Part shown: positions 15,090-23,388 of the stretch, piece by piece
How the letters are laid out: each line of letters begins with the position of its first letter
How positions within the stretch are numbered: the first letter of the stretch is position 1
Assembly: GCF_002283365.1 (NCBI RefSeq)
Contig: NZ_MQWD01000001.1
Span: forward strand, 4,051,932-4,115,931
Direction of reading: 5' to 3'
From: Rubrivirga marina
GTDB taxonomy: Bacteria > Bacteroidota > Rhodothermia > Rhodothermales > Rubricoccaceae
DNA: 64,000 bases
Translations under genes and position numbers: made by a program
Notes under the pieces: generated by a model
What the model was told of the DNA's origin: nothing
Databases searched by the model: none
What the model saw: the letters and a program-made list of their open reading frames with translations, nothing else

Positions 15090-16367
15090 ATGCCGCGCCT
15101 CCTCGCCCTGTCCCTCCTCGTCACGCTCGCCTGGGGCTGCGCCTCCGCCGAAGACGCCTACGTCGACGGGATGGAGTACGAGACGGCGGGCGACTACGCC
15201 GCCGCGGCCGACGCCTACGCGACGGCGCTCGAGCGCGACCGGAGCCTGCCCAACGTGGCCGGCCGGCTGGCCGTCGCCGGGCGCGAGGCCGTCCGCCGCT
15301 GGATCGCTCAGGCGAACGCCGCCGGCCCCGAGCCCGCCGCTGACGCCTACCTCGCCGCCCAGGCCCTCGTCGACCGCGCGGCGGCCGTCGGCGTGGACCT
15401 GGAGCGGCCGGCGGCCTTCGAGGCCAACCGCGAGGCGGCCGTGTTCGCCGCTCTCGAGTCGGTCTACGCCGACGCCGAGGCGGCCTATGACGCGGGCGAC
15501 TACGCGCGCACGCTCGACCGGACGCGCCGCGCCCGCCGCTACGCGCCCGACGTCGAGTGGACCGCGGCCCTCGACGTGCTGGCCGTCGACGCCCACACGG
15601 CGTGGGCGGAGGCCGACCTCGACGCCGGCCGGTTCCGCTCGGCCTTCGCCCGGATCGAGTCCGCGGCGGCCCTCGGCCCGGGCCCCGACCGCCGCGAAGC
15701 GCTCGACGCCCTTCGGGCCGCCACCCTCGACCTCGGCGCCGTCGTGGCCGCCGTCCTCCCCGCCGAGGGCGACGACGACGTGCCGGAGGTCTTCCTTCGC
15801 GACCTCACCGACGTCCTCGCGGAGGACCACCTCGCCGGGACCGACCCGTTCGTCGTCCTCGTCGACCCCGCCGACGTGCGGCGGTGGGCGCGCGAGCGGC
15901 GCGGCGGGCCCGACCTCAGCGACAGCCCGCGCCGGCTGGCCGACGCCGCCGCCGACCTCGGCGCCGACCTCGCCACGATCGCCGTCGTCGACCGGATCAC
16001 GGAGCGCGAGGTGGCCGGCGACGTCCGGACCGAGCGGGCCCGCGTCCGCGCGACCAACGCCGCCGTCACGTACACCCTCCGCCGGATCGACCTCACGCTC
16101 GATGCCGAGGCCGACGTGGTCGTGGTCGACGCCGCCGGGCGGACCGTCTGCGACGCCGCCGTCCGCGCCGACGGCCGGGCCTCGTACGACCGCGCGAGCT
16201 ACGCCGGCGACTGGCGCGAGCTCGACCTCTCGCGCTCCGCCCGCGCCGCCTTCGCCGACGACGGGGCCGACCGGGCCTACGCCGACGCGCTCGACGCCCT
16301 CCGCGACCGGCTGGCGGCGGCGCTCGCCGCCCGCGCCGGCCGCTGCCTCTCCCCGCTCGTGCCGTAG
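15090..16367 (+). CDS. Large lipoprotein with TPR-like helices
   Basis: A 425-residue lipoprotein. The ATG at 15090 opens MPRLLALSLLVTLAWGC with a lipobox at AWGC. I prefer it to the in-frame ATG at 15021, which has no signal sequence. Residues about 25-230 are Ala-rich helix pairs such as YETAGDYAAAADAYATALER and YDAGDYARTLDRTRRARRYA, which have the spacing of TPR repeats. Residues 235-330 form an alpha/beta region (TDPFVVLVDPADVRRW, LATIAVVDRITEREV), and 330-425 a beta-rich end. The architecture suggests a periplasmic scaffold, but I do not recognise the family. It ends 37 bases from a convergent gene, with an extended palindrome between them. Confidence 0.75.
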   Translation: MPRLLALSLLVTLAWGCASAEDAYVDGMEYETAGDYAAAADAYATALERDRSLPNVAGRLAVAGREAVRRWIAQANAAGPEPAADAYLAAQALVDRAAAVGVDLERPAAFEANREAAVFAALESVYADAEAAYDAGDYARTLDRTRRARRYAPDVEWTAALDVLAVDAHTAWAEADLDAGRFRSAFARIESAAALGPGPDRREALDALRAATLDLGAVVAAVLPAEGDDDVPEVFLRDLTDVLAEDHLAGTDPFVVLVDPADVRRWARERRGGPDLSDSPRRLADAAADLGADLATIAVVDRITEREVAGDVRTERARVRATNAAVTYTLRRIDLTLDAEADVVVVDAAGRTVCDAAVRADGRASYDRASYAGDWRELDLSRSARAAFADDGADRAYADALDALRDRLAAALAARAGRCLSPLVP

Positions 16368-16370
16368 CTC

Positions 16371-16396
16371 CGCCCGCCTCGACGCCGAGGCGGGCG
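16371..16396. repeat. Dispersed palindrome between convergent genes (terminator candidate)
   Basis: CGCCCGCCTCG, centre ACGC, CGAGGCGGGCG: an extended copy with 11-base perfect arms. It fills the gap between the lipoprotein stop (16367) and the DUF294-protein stop (16404), the same placement as the copy at 9286. Confidence 0.75.
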
Positions 16397-16403
16397 GGGT
16401 CGG

Positions 16404-18290
16404 CTACAGCCCGTAGTGCTTGCGGACGGCCGACTGCGCGCTCTGGACCGACTTCAGCGTCTCCTTGAGCAGGTTCTGCTGGCTCTTGTGCATCGAGTCC
16501 GGGTCGATCAGATCCGTCGGGCGCTCGCCGCGCTCGGCCGCCTGCATCTGCTCGCGGAGGTGGAGGTCGACGAGCGTCGTGAACGGCGGGACGAGGGCCT
16601 TGGCCTGCGCCCGCAGCGGGTGCTCGCTCTTGGCCACCTGGCGGAGCCGGTCGAACGTGTTCGTGGAGTCGAGGTAGCCCGCGTCGAGCGCGAGCGCCCG
16701 CCCCATCCGGACGACCGGCTGGATCACGCGCGCCCGGAGGTCGAGCCCCGTCCGCCCGTCGATCTCCTCGACCTCGACGCGGCCGAAGGTCGAGAGCGGG
16801 AGGTCGGTGCGGGCGCCGTCGCGGGCGAGGATCGCCGAGAGCCGCTGGTTGGGGAGGTGCGCGCGGATGGCCGCGCGGAGTGGGTCCACGAGCTCGGCGT
16901 CGCCGTAGAGCGCGCGGAGGTCGAAGCAGAGCGCGCCGCGGGCCGTCGCGCCGGCGTCGGCGCCCGAGGCCCACGCGTCGAACGCCGCCGTCCACTGGGA
17001 CACCGGCTGGCGGAACGCGGCGTGGCTGGCGTCGATGCCGTTCTCGGGGTCGCCGTAGCCGCACTGCCGGAGCGCCTTGACGACCCGCGTCGCCAGCTTC
17101 TCGTAGTACGCCGCGGCGCGGTCGGCGCTCTGGGGCTCCGGGTCGGCGTAGACGAGGCCGTTGTCCTGCCACGCCTTCAGCACCGACTCGCGGCGGCCGG
17201 CGGCGCCGAACGCGATCCAGGCCCACGGCCCGTCGTAGGCCTCGTCGCCGAGCTCCTCGCGGAGGTCACGCTCGACGGTCGAGAGCACGCGGCGCTTGAG
17301 CTGGTCGTCGATCTCGGTGACGAGATCGAGCAGGTCCTCCGAGTGGACGCCCTGGTGGTAGAGCCGGTACAGGCGCCGGTTCGAGTCGGCCCGGAGCGCG
17401 GCCAGCTCCTCCACGGACTGCGCCCGCTCCAGCCGCTCGGTCGTGGCGACGGGGTCGAGCCCGCGGAAGTGGGACACGTCCTCGGCCGTGAGGAGCCCCC
17501 GGAGCGCCCCGCTCTCGCCGTCGACGACGACGATCCGGCGGATCCGCTCGCGCATCATGGTCCGCATGGCGTCGTAGAGCCGCTCGTCGGTGCGGAGCGC
17601 GATGGGCGGGCGCTCGACGAGGTCCATGGCCGGGCTGCCAGGGTCGCCGCCGGCCGCGAGCACGCGCTCGACGAGGTCGCCCTCGGTCACGAGCCCGACC
17701 GGCGTCCCGTCCTGCACGAGGACGACGGCGTCGGCGTCGGTCCCGGCCATGACCTGGGCCGCCTCGCGGACCGTCGCGCCGACCTCGACCGTCGGCGGCT
17801 CGGCGCGGAGGACGCCGCCGAGCGTCGTGTCGAAGAGGAGGAACGCGCCCGAGGCGTCGATGTCCTCGTCCAGCGTCCGGACGTACCGCTTGATGTCGGC
17901 CTCGAAGTAGGCCTTGAACGTGTCGTTCTCCTTGACGAGCCGCTGGAAGCTCTCGGCCGCGATGAGCGCGCACGACGTCTGCTCCACGGCGCGGGCCTCG
18001 TACGGGAGGGCGCCGCCCTGGAGGAGGCCGTACGCCCCGAAGTGGGCCCCCGCCCCGGCCATGTTGATGGTCCGGCCGCTCTCGGCCTCTTCGAGGCGGA
18101 CGAGCCCCTCGGTCACGACGTAGAGCGCGCGGTGGATGTCGTCGCCCTGCTGGAGGATGACCTCGCCGGGGGCGTACAGCTCGAGCGTCATCTTCTGGAG
18201 CAGCGACTGGCGCTCCTCGTCGGAGAGGATGTCGAACGGTTCGGTCTCGGCGAGGAGCTCGGCGATCTGGGCAGACAGCGACGGGGCCAT
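16404..18290 (-). CDS. Cyclic-nucleotide-binding-like/CBS/DUF294 nucleotidyltransferase-like protein
   Basis: A 628-residue cytoplasmic protein with four parts. Residues 15-130 form a CNB fold (LYAPGEVILQQGDDIHRALY). Residues 165-290 are two CBS domains (DADAVVLVQDGTPVGLVTEG and RRIVVVDGESGALRGLLTAE). Residues 330-480 are the DUF294 nucleotidyltransferase-like domain (WAWIAFGAAGRRESVLKAWQ then DNGLVYAD, the GSxGRxE...D pattern). The rest is the DUF294 C-terminal helical domain. The phosphate-binding cassette reads FGAYGLLQGG...YEARA and lacks the GE...R residues that bind cNMP, so the CNB domain is probably not a cAMP receptor. Relatives resemble GlnD-like sensor proteins. It is divergent from the barrel gene at 18419. 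Confidence 0.85.
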   Translation of the reverse strand: MAPSLSAQIAELLAETEPFDILSDEERQSLLQKMTLELYAPGEVILQQGDDIHRALYVVTEGLVRLEEAESGRTINMAGAGAHFGAYGLLQGGALPYEARAVEQTSCALIAAESFQRLVKENDTFKAYFEADIKRYVRTLDEDIDASGAFLLFDTTLGGVLRAEPPTVEVGATVREAAQVMAGTDADAVVLVQDGTPVGLVTEGDLVERVLAAGGDPGSPAMDLVERPPIALRTDERLYDAMRTMMRERIRRIVVVDGESGALRGLLTAEDVSHFRGLDPVATTERLERAQSVEELAALRADSNRRLYRLYHQGVHSEDLLDLVTEIDDQLKRRVLSTVERDLREELGDEAYDGPWAWIAFGAAGRRESVLKAWQDNGLVYADPEPQSADRAAAYYEKLATRVVKALRQCGYGDPENGIDASHAAFRQPVSQWTAAFDAWASGADAGATARGALCFDLRALYGDAELVDPLRAAIRAHLPNQRLSAILARDGARTDLPLSTFGRVEVEEIDGRTGLDLRARVIQPVVRMGRALALDAGYLDSTNTFDRLRQVAKSEHPLRAQAKALVPPFTTLVDLHLREQMQAAERGERPTDLIDPDSMHKSQQNLLKETLKSVQSAQSAVRKHYGL

Positions 18291-18418
18291 GCGGACGGGT
18301 AGGGGGGAGAAGGGCCGGGGCGGCTAGGACGCGGGGCCGCCGGGCCGGATCCCCCCGCCGGTCCCGCGGGCGCCCCCGACGCTTGTGGCCTAGACTCTGC
18401 TGGTCTCCCCCCGACCCG

Positions 18419-19663
18419 ATGCGCCGGCTCCTCGCCCCTCTCTGCCTCCTCACGCTTACCGCTACGGCCCAGCCCGGCGACCGCCTCACGACCTACGTCG
18501 ACTGTCCCGGCTATGTGCCGGGCTGCGACGTGGACTTCTTCCAGACGGAGGTCGGCTTCGCCCGGTTCGTCCGTAACCCGACCGTGGCCTCGGTCTACGT
18601 CCTGATCGTCGACGAGGACACGGGCGGGGGCGGCGAGCGCTACACGCTGTTCTTCGAGGGGCGCGGGGCGGCGGCCGGACGCCGCGACACGCTCGTGACC
18701 TCGGCGCCGCCGGCCGCCAGCGACGACGACCAGCGCCGGGCGCTCCTCGGCCGGCTCGCGCTCGGCCTCGCCGGCTTCGCCTCCCAGACGTCCCTCGCCG
18801 ACCGGATCTCGATCGCGTACGACGCCCCGGAGGGCGCCGAGGCGGCCACGGTCGAGCCGGTCCGCGACCCGTGGAACAGCTGGGTCTTCGAGATCGACGG
18901 CAACGCCAACTCGAACGGCCAGTCGCAATCGCTCTCCTACAACCTGTTCGCCGGCATCCGGGCCTCGCGCGTCACCGATGACCTCAAGGTCTCGGTCCGC
19001 CCGCGCGTGCGCTACAACCGCAACGAGTTCACGCTCAACGACGACAGCACGTTCGTCAGCGACAACGCGAACTTCGGGCTCAACGCCCGGGCCGTCGCCA
19101 GCCTGACCGACCACTGGTCGGCTGGGGCCCGGGTCGACGGTTCGCGCGACACGTTCTCGAACTACGCCCTCCGCGTCCGCGCCGCGCCGGCCGTCGAGTA
19201 CAACCTGTTCCCCTACGCCGAGTCGACGCGGCGGCAGGTCCGGCTCTTCTACGAGGCCGGCGTCGAGTGGGCGACGTACCAGGACACGACGGTGCTCGGG
19301 CGCACGGCCGAGGTGCTGCCGGCCCACGAGGCCGGCGTCGCTGCGGAGTTTGCCCAGCCGTGGGGCTCGGTCGACGTGTTCACGCGGGCGTCGCAGTACC
19401 TCTCCCGGCCCGACAGGTACAACGTCTCCGTGGGCGGCGGGGTCGAGCTCCGGGTGTTCCAGGGATTCAACGTCGAGGTCGACGGGTTCTACGAGTTCGT
19501 CCGCGACCAGATCAGCCTCCGCGCCGAGCAGGCCGCCGACGGGCAGGTGCTGACCGGCGACCAGGAACTCCCGACGGGCTACCAGTACTTCGTCTCGGTC
19601 GGGTTCTCGTACACGTTCGGGTCGATCTACAACCAGGTCGTCAACGCGCGCTTCGGGGACTGA
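18419..19663 (+). CDS. Outer-membrane beta-barrel protein
   Basis: A 414-residue exported protein starting at ATG 18419, which gives the signal peptide MRRLLAPLCLLTLTATAQ. Residues 25-140 form a soluble N-terminal domain starting TTYVDCPGYVPGCDVDFFQT, with a Cys pair, a block seen in Bacteroidota outer-membrane proteins of unknown role. Residues 160-414 alternate polar and aromatic residues in about 12 strands (SVRPRVRYNRNEF, RLFYEAGVEWATYQDTTV, YNVSVGGGVELRVFQGFNVE, YQYFVSVGFSYTFGSIY), ending in an aromatic-rich strand as expected for a barrel, similar to DUF481-type porins. No ligand is predicted. It is transcribed away from the DUF294 gene and 79 bases ahead of the UDG-family gene. Confidence 0.78.
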   Translation: MRRLLAPLCLLTLTATAQPGDRLTTYVDCPGYVPGCDVDFFQTEVGFARFVRNPTVASVYVLIVDEDTGGGGERYTLFFEGRGAAAGRRDTLVTSAPPAASDDDQRRALLGRLALGLAGFASQTSLADRISIAYDAPEGAEAATVEPVRDPWNSWVFEIDGNANSNGQSQSLSYNLFAGIRASRVTDDLKVSVRPRVRYNRNEFTLNDDSTFVSDNANFGLNARAVASLTDHWSAGARVDGSRDTFSNYALRVRAAPAVEYNLFPYAESTRRQVRLFYEAGVEWATYQDTTVLGRTAEVLPAHEAGVAAEFAQPWGSVDVFTRASQYLSRPDRYNVSVGGGVELRVFQGFNVEVDGFYEFVRDQISLRAEQAADGQVLTGDQELPTGYQYFVSVGFSYTFGSIYNQVVNARFGD

Positions 19664-19742
19664 GAGCGCGGAGTTGACCGAGTCGTCAAGCCCCGCGGGA
19701 CGGGCGCGGTCGTTCTTGGCATCCCGCGCCCCGCCCGCCCCG

Positions 19743-20414
19743 ATGCCCGACTGGTCCACCCGCCTCCGCCGCCTCTTCGCCGCCGAGCTCTACGACGCGC
19801 CCGCGGGCGACCGGATGTTCAACCCGTACCGCGACACCGACGGGCACGACGCGCCAGACGCCCCTGCCCTGCGCCGCGGGAACCTGGAGGCCGCCGTCGA
19901 CGCCGTGGCTCGGTCCGCCTCGGGCGGGCGCCCGGAGGTGCTGGTCGTGGCCGAGGCGCCGGGCCCGTGGGGCTGCCGGTTCTCCGGCATCCCGTTCACC
20001 AACGAGCGCCAGCTCCTCGACCCGGCCTTTCCCGTCGACGGCCAGCCCACGTCGCTCCGCTTCGCCGAGGCGGGCGAGCCGATCAACGAGTACAGCGGCT
20101 CGATCTACTGGGACGCCATGCTCCCCCACTGGGGCCGGTTCTGGACCTGGAACGCCGTCCCGATGCATCCGCACAAGGCCGGCCAGCCGCTCACCATCCG
20201 GACGCCCGGCGTCCGGGAGGTCCGCCGGTGGCACGACCTGCTGGCGAGCGTCGTGGAGGCCACGGAGCCACGGGCCGTCGTCGCCGTCGGGCGAAAGGCC
20301 GAGGGGGCGCTGGACGCCATCGGGGCGGGCCCGACGTACGTCCGTCACCCGTCGCAGGGCGGGGCGACCCTGTTTCGAGAAGGCATCGCCGAGATCTGGG
20401 ACGCGCTGAGCTGA
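19743..20414 (+). CDS. Uracil-DNA-glycosylase-superfamily protein
   Basis: A 223-residue protein. VLVVAEAPGPWGCRFSGIPF (about residues 61-80) is the catalytic motif A region in the form EAPGxxGCRxxGIPFT used by family 4/5-like members. FWTWNAVPMHPHKAG is the central motif with the base-binding Asn, and TYVRHPSQGGA is the C-terminal DNA-intercalating HPS motif. The four-Cys iron-sulfur ligand set of family 4 enzymes is not apparent, and only a single Cys is seen. It therefore belongs to an atypical branch, and whether it excises uracil is uncertain. Start at ATG 19743 is chosen because the upstream in-frame ATG at 19674 adds only unconserved residues. It ends four bases from the convergent M24 peptidase. 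Confidence 0.8.
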   Translation: MPDWSTRLRRLFAAELYDAPAGDRMFNPYRDTDGHDAPDAPALRRGNLEAAVDAVARSASGGRPEVLVVAEAPGPWGCRFSGIPFTNERQLLDPAFPVDGQPTSLRFAEAGEPINEYSGSIYWDAMLPHWGRFWTWNAVPMHPHKAGQPLTIRTPGVREVRRWHDLLASVVEATEPRAVVAVGRKAEGALDAIGAGPTYVRHPSQGGATLFREGIAEIWDALS

Positions 20415-20418
20415 CGGG

Positions 20419-21747
20419 CTACTCAGTTCGCGGAATCAGGAGGAGCGCGGTCTGCCGACCGTCGAGGTACGTCACCGCCTCGCCGTCGAACACGGCGTCC
20501 TCCTCCAGCATGAACCGGACGCGCTGGCCGCCCCACTCGGGCACCGCGACGGCCGCGTTGAGCTCGATGGAGTGGGCGGTGCTCGCGTAGAGGGGGTAGT
20601 CGCCGCGGCCGGGGACGCCGCCCTGCTGGTCCCACAGCCCGATCGTCGGGCCGGCCCCGTGCCCGTGGAACCCGATCGGGTGCGTGTAGATCGTCGCGTC
20701 GAGGCCGTCGGCGTCGGAGGCCGCGAGGGCGGAGGCGAGGATCTCGTTGCCGGTGCGGCCGGTGGCGAACGCGCGCGTGAGGTGGTCCTGCACGCGGTTG
20801 GCCGCGGCGAGGCCGTCCACGAGGCCCCGCGGTGCGGCCGTCTCGCCCGGGCGGAGGACGTAGGCCATCTGCTGCGTGTCGGTGTGGAGCCCGAGGTACT
20901 CGATCCCGAAGTCGACCCACACGAGGTCACCGGGGCGGATGACGGACGTCGCGTCGCGGCTCGAGAAGTCGCCGTCGCGCTCGCCCGCCTCGGCGCGCTG
21001 GACGGAGACGCCGGGGTGGAACCACGCGTCGAGTCCGAGACTGCGGACGCGGTCGCGATACCACCACGCGAGGTCGTCGGTGGTCGTGACGCCGGGCGTG
21101 ATGGCGGCCTCGCTGAGGCCCTCGTGGAGGATCGAGCGGGCGAGCCGGACGACCGTCGGGTACACGGCCAGCTCCGCGGCCGTCCGCGCCTCCAGCCAGC
21201 CGACGGCGAGCGCGTCGGCCGGGACGATCCGGGAGCGGACCCGCTCGGGGAGGGCGGTGATCAGCCCGTCGACCTCGGTGTCCGTCATCCCGTCGGCGAG
21301 GGCGAACGTGGCGGACCGGTTCACGGCGATGACCTGGGGGTCGCGCTCGGCGACGATCTCGGCCACGCGCGCCCACTGGTCGGGCTGGATCTCGGGGTCC
21401 CACGCCCGTGGGAACGGGCCCACGTCGTAGCGCGCGACCGCCATCCGCTCGACGCGCTCGCCGTCGTCGTGGAACACGAGGACCGTCCGCCTGCGGGCCG
21501 ACTGCCACGTCGCGGGGAGCATCGTCTCGAGGACCGGGTCCTCGTTGTACTCGCGGCCCGACACGATCCACAGGTCGACGCCGGCCCGGCGCATCAGCGC
21601 AGGGACGAGCGTGTCGAGCCGGTCCTGGAGCCACGCGTCGCGGACCTCGGCGCGCTCACGCATGGAGAGGACGCCGGGGCGTTCGGCCTGGGCCCGGGCG
21701 AGTGGCGCGGCGAGGAGGATCAGCAGGACGAGACGGACGGCGGGCAT
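20419..21747 (-). CDS. Secreted M24-family metallopeptidase (Xaa-Pro aminopeptidase-like)
   Basis: A 442-residue protein with a signal peptide (MPAVRLVLLILLAAPLARAQ). The N-terminal half (about 40-205) is a creatinase-like domain (LWIVSGREYNEDPVLETMLP). The C-terminal pita-bread domain holds the metal ligands: VWVDFGIEYLGLHTDTQQMA supplies two Asp, HPIGFHGHGAGPTIGLWD the His, and the segment around IELNAAVAVPEW the first Glu. FMLEEDAVFDGE near the C-terminus probably holds the second. Length fits aminopeptidase P-like enzymes. The likely activity is removal of N-terminal residues before proline in peptides in the periplasm or medium. The signal peptide marks it as a scavenging rather than housekeeping enzyme (inference). 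Confidence 0.87.
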   Translation of the reverse strand: MPAVRLVLLILLAAPLARAQAERPGVLSMRERAEVRDAWLQDRLDTLVPALMRRAGVDLWIVSGREYNEDPVLETMLPATWQSARRRTVLVFHDDGERVERMAVARYDVGPFPRAWDPEIQPDQWARVAEIVAERDPQVIAVNRSATFALADGMTDTEVDGLITALPERVRSRIVPADALAVGWLEARTAAELAVYPTVVRLARSILHEGLSEAAITPGVTTTDDLAWWYRDRVRSLGLDAWFHPGVSVQRAEAGERDGDFSSRDATSVIRPGDLVWVDFGIEYLGLHTDTQQMAYVLRPGETAAPRGLVDGLAAANRVQDHLTRAFATGRTGNEILASALAASDADGLDATIYTHPIGFHGHGAGPTIGLWDQQGGVPGRGDYPLYASTAHSIELNAAVAVPEWGGQRVRFMLEEDAVFDGEAVTYLDGRQTALLLIPRTE

Positions 21748-21822
21748 GGCAGGCGGGGAGCGAAGCCCCGAACCTCGCGCCGCGCGGCCCGCTCCGCCAG
21801 TGGAATCCGCCCCCGGCCCAGC

Positions 21823-21856
21823 CCGCCTCGGCCCATCCGCCGCCCCACCGAGGCGG
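21823..21856. repeat. Split dispersed palindrome
   Basis: CCGCCTCGG (21823-21831) and CCGAGGCGG (21848-21856) with a 16-base loop, directly before the stop of the small membrane protein at 21863 and upstream of the M24 peptidase gene. Confidence 0.7.
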
Positions 21857-21862
21857 AGGGAG

Positions 21863-22057
21863 TCACACCCAGAGCGTCCCGACGAGGACCGCCAGCCCCA
21901 CCGCGATCCACTCGGGCGGCAGGGCCCGCACGGCGCCGACGACCGCGCCCAGCGCCCGGCTCTCGCCCGACGCCTCGCGGACGCCCGCCCGGGCGCTCAA
22001 CACGATCCCGATCACGAGCCATACAACGAACGCGGTCAATACGAGGGCGGCGACCAT
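21863..22057 (-). CDS. Small two-helix membrane protein
   Basis: A 64-residue protein. The ATG at 22057 starts directly with a hydrophobic helix (MVAALVLTAFVVWLVIGIVL). A polar, Ala/Glu-containing loop (SARAGVREASGESRALG) follows, then a second helix ending WIAVGLAVLVGTLWV. The longer form from 22090 adds only unconserved residues. I do not recognise a family. It is last in a minus-strand unit with the HsdR_N-like gene (42-base gap) and the 149-residue protein, so it may be co-transcribed. Confidence 0.55.
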   Translation of the reverse strand: MVAALVLTAFVVWLVIGIVLSARAGVREASGESRALGAVVGAVRALPPEWIAVGLAVLVGTLWV

Positions 22058-22099
22058 CGGCGTGCAAGGTGGGAGCGCGTCGAACGGCACTTGCCGCCG

Positions 22100-22531
22100 T
22101 CAGGTCCCGGCGCCGAACTCCGGGATCGCCTCCACGAACGTCCACCCCGACGGCCCCGCGACACAGCAGTACCGCGCCGCGCCGTTGTCGACGACGAGGA
22201 CGGGCGCGGCCAGGACGGCGTTGTAGCGCGCGAGTTGGTCGAACGTCGCCTGCGTGATGGGGACGCCGGGCGCCTTGCACTCGGCCAGGAGCGCGGGGCG
22301 CTGGTCCCGGCCGTAGGCCACGACGTCGGCCCGCCACGTCTTGCCGCCGTACGGCACCCCGCGCTCGACGGCGAGGAGGCCCGCCGGGTAACCGAGGCCG
22401 AGGAGGTCGACGAGGAGCCGCTGGCGGACGCCCTCCTCGGGCGTCAGCGCGACCCACCGGCGGCGGACCGGGTCGTGGACGAGCGTCCGCCCGCCGTCGG
22501 TGCGGGTGCGGAGGCCGCCGCCGTCGCTCAC
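22100..22531 (-). CDS. HsdR N-terminal-domain-like restriction endonuclease-fold protein
   Basis: A 143-residue protein with a GTG start overlapping the upstream stop by four bases (GTGA). It matches the free-standing HsdR_N (type I restriction R-protein N-terminal) proteins of Bacteroidota: VRQRLLVDLLGLGYPAGLLA is the lead helix, RADVVAYGRDQRPALLAECK carries the D...ExK PD-(D/E)xK nuclease-fold residues (E-C-K as the ExK element), and FDQLARYNAVL is the following helix. No helicase, specificity or methylase gene is nearby, so it is not a restriction system. Family members are usually housekeeping genes of unknown role. Nuclease activity is possible but not shown. Confidence 0.8.
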   Translation of the reverse strand: MSDGGGLRTRTDGGRTLVHDPVRRRWVALTPEEGVRQRLLVDLLGLGYPAGLLAVERGVPYGGKTWRADVVAYGRDQRPALLAECKAPGVPITQATFDQLARYNAVLAAPVLVVDNGAARYCCVAGPSGWTFVEAIPEFGAGT

Positions 22532-22977
22532 GCCGCCGCCTTCTCGGCGCGGCGGAGGAGCGCCCGGTGGGCGCCGACCCAGTGGTCCGCGTCGCGCGTC
22601 ATCTTGGCGATCGTGACGTCGGCGAACCGCGGGATGAGGCTCACGAGGACTGGCACGACGGCGTCCCAGTCGTCGGCCACGACGAGCGCTTCGAGTTGGT
22701 CGGCCGTCTGGGGCGCCCAGCGGTAGTCGGCGCGGAGCTTCTCGGACTTCCGCCAGTAGTTCCGGTCGTCCCAGGACTGGGCGGCGTCCTCGATGGTCTC
22801 GCCGATGCCGCGGAGCTGGTAGACCAGGTAGCCGACGAGGTCCTTCGCCTCGGGGTCGAAGGCGCCGGCGGCGAGGCTCGGGCGCTCGGCGAGCAGCCGG
22901 AGGGCCTCGGCGGACGCGCGGGTGTGCGCGCGGCGGCGCTTGGCCGGCGTCTCGCCGGCGTGGATGATGCGGGCCAC
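22528..22977 (-). CDS. Conserved-looking protein of unknown function, first gene of the HsdR_N-like unit
   Basis: A 149-residue soluble protein. I start at GTG 22977 (VARIIHAGETPAKRRRAHTR). The longer alternative from TTG 23001 would begin inside the TACCTTTG promoter box. Visible features are a basic N-terminus, FDPEAKDLVGYLVYQLRGIG, the aromatic/basic block WDDRNYWRKSEKLRADYRWA and a helical C-terminus. I do not recognise a domain. The GTGA overlap with the HsdR_N-like gene implies translational coupling and a shared role. Confidence 0.65.
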   Translation of the reverse strand: MARIIHAGETPAKRRRAHTRASAEALRLLAERPSLAAGAFDPEAKDLVGYLVYQLRGIGETIEDAAQSWDDRNYWRKSEKLRADYRWAPQTADQLEALVVADDWDAVVPVLVSLIPRFADVTIAKMTRDADHWVGAHRALLRRAEKAAA

Positions 22978-22998
22978 AGGATGTCGGGGGGAGACGCG

Positions 22999-23006
22999 CA
23001 AAGGTA
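22999..23006 (-). promoter_or_regulatory. -7 box TACCTTTG
   Basis: A perfect TAnnTTTG match on the minus strand, 22 bases ahead of the GTG at 22977. It decides that start because it overlaps the alternative TTG start at 23001. Confidence 0.6.
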
Positions 23007-23106
23007 GCGGTCAGGCGTCAAGGTGTGGGGGTGAGCCGTCGCTGACGGAGTGGACCCGACAGTCCAGAGCGCAGCGCACCCGTCCGACCGCATCCGCCCC
23101 CATCGT

Positions 23107-23263
23107 GTCATCCTGAGCGGAGGGCGCAGCCCGGAGTCGACCGCGAAGCGACGGCGCAGCCAAGGATCTCTGGTGAGCACCGCTTCGGTGCACGCTCTCG
23201 GTACCAGCCGGAGGCCGAGTCACACCACCGATCTTTCGACTCGCTCCGCTCGCTCAGGATGAC
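23107..23263. repeat. TCATCCTGAGCG-type inverted repeat element, copy 2
   Basis: Begins GTCATCCTGAGCGGAGG and ends CGCTCGCTCAGGATGAC, its inverted complement, spanning 157 bases. The interior (CCGCGAAGCGACGGCGCAGC, CACCGCTTCGGTGC) is itself rich in short hairpins. It is the longest of the three copies. Confidence 0.8.
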
Positions 23264-23281
23264 ACTCCCGATCCGTCGCGC

Positions 23282-23301
23282 CCGCCTCGGCGCCGAGGCG
23301 G
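23282..23301. repeat. Dispersed palindrome, perfect 20-bp copy
   Basis: CCGCCTCGGCGCCGAGGCGG, 18 bases after the end of the TCATCCTGAGCG element and about 90 bases before the LD-carboxypeptidase start. Confidence 0.85.
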
Positions 23302-23388
23302 AGGGGGCCGGACGCAGAAACGGCGGATGAAGAGCGCACGGGAGGGGGACAGAGCGCGTTACGTTGAGCGCCCGCGCTCGTCCCCCCG

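Larger units (their letters stand above)
22978..23388. other. Repeat-rich intergenic region
   Basis: This 411-base divergent gap between the HsdR_N unit and the LD-carboxypeptidase gene holds a minus-strand promoter box, one TCATCCTGAGCG-type element (23107-23263) and one perfect palindrome (23282-23301). TTACGTTGA at 23360-23368 may be the -7 region of the carboxypeptidase gene. I see no additional gene. Confidence 0.7.

Noticed and set aside
16416..18302. A 628-codon plus-strand frame exactly opposite the CNB-CBS-DUF294 gene
   Set aside because: The equal length is coincidental shadowing. The minus-strand product has clear CBS and DUF294 motifs and the plus-strand one has none.
22100..22531. 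A type I restriction system
   Set aside because: Only a 143-residue HsdR_N-like protein is present, with no helicase, HsdS or HsdM. Such stand-alone proteins are common housekeeping genes in the phylum.
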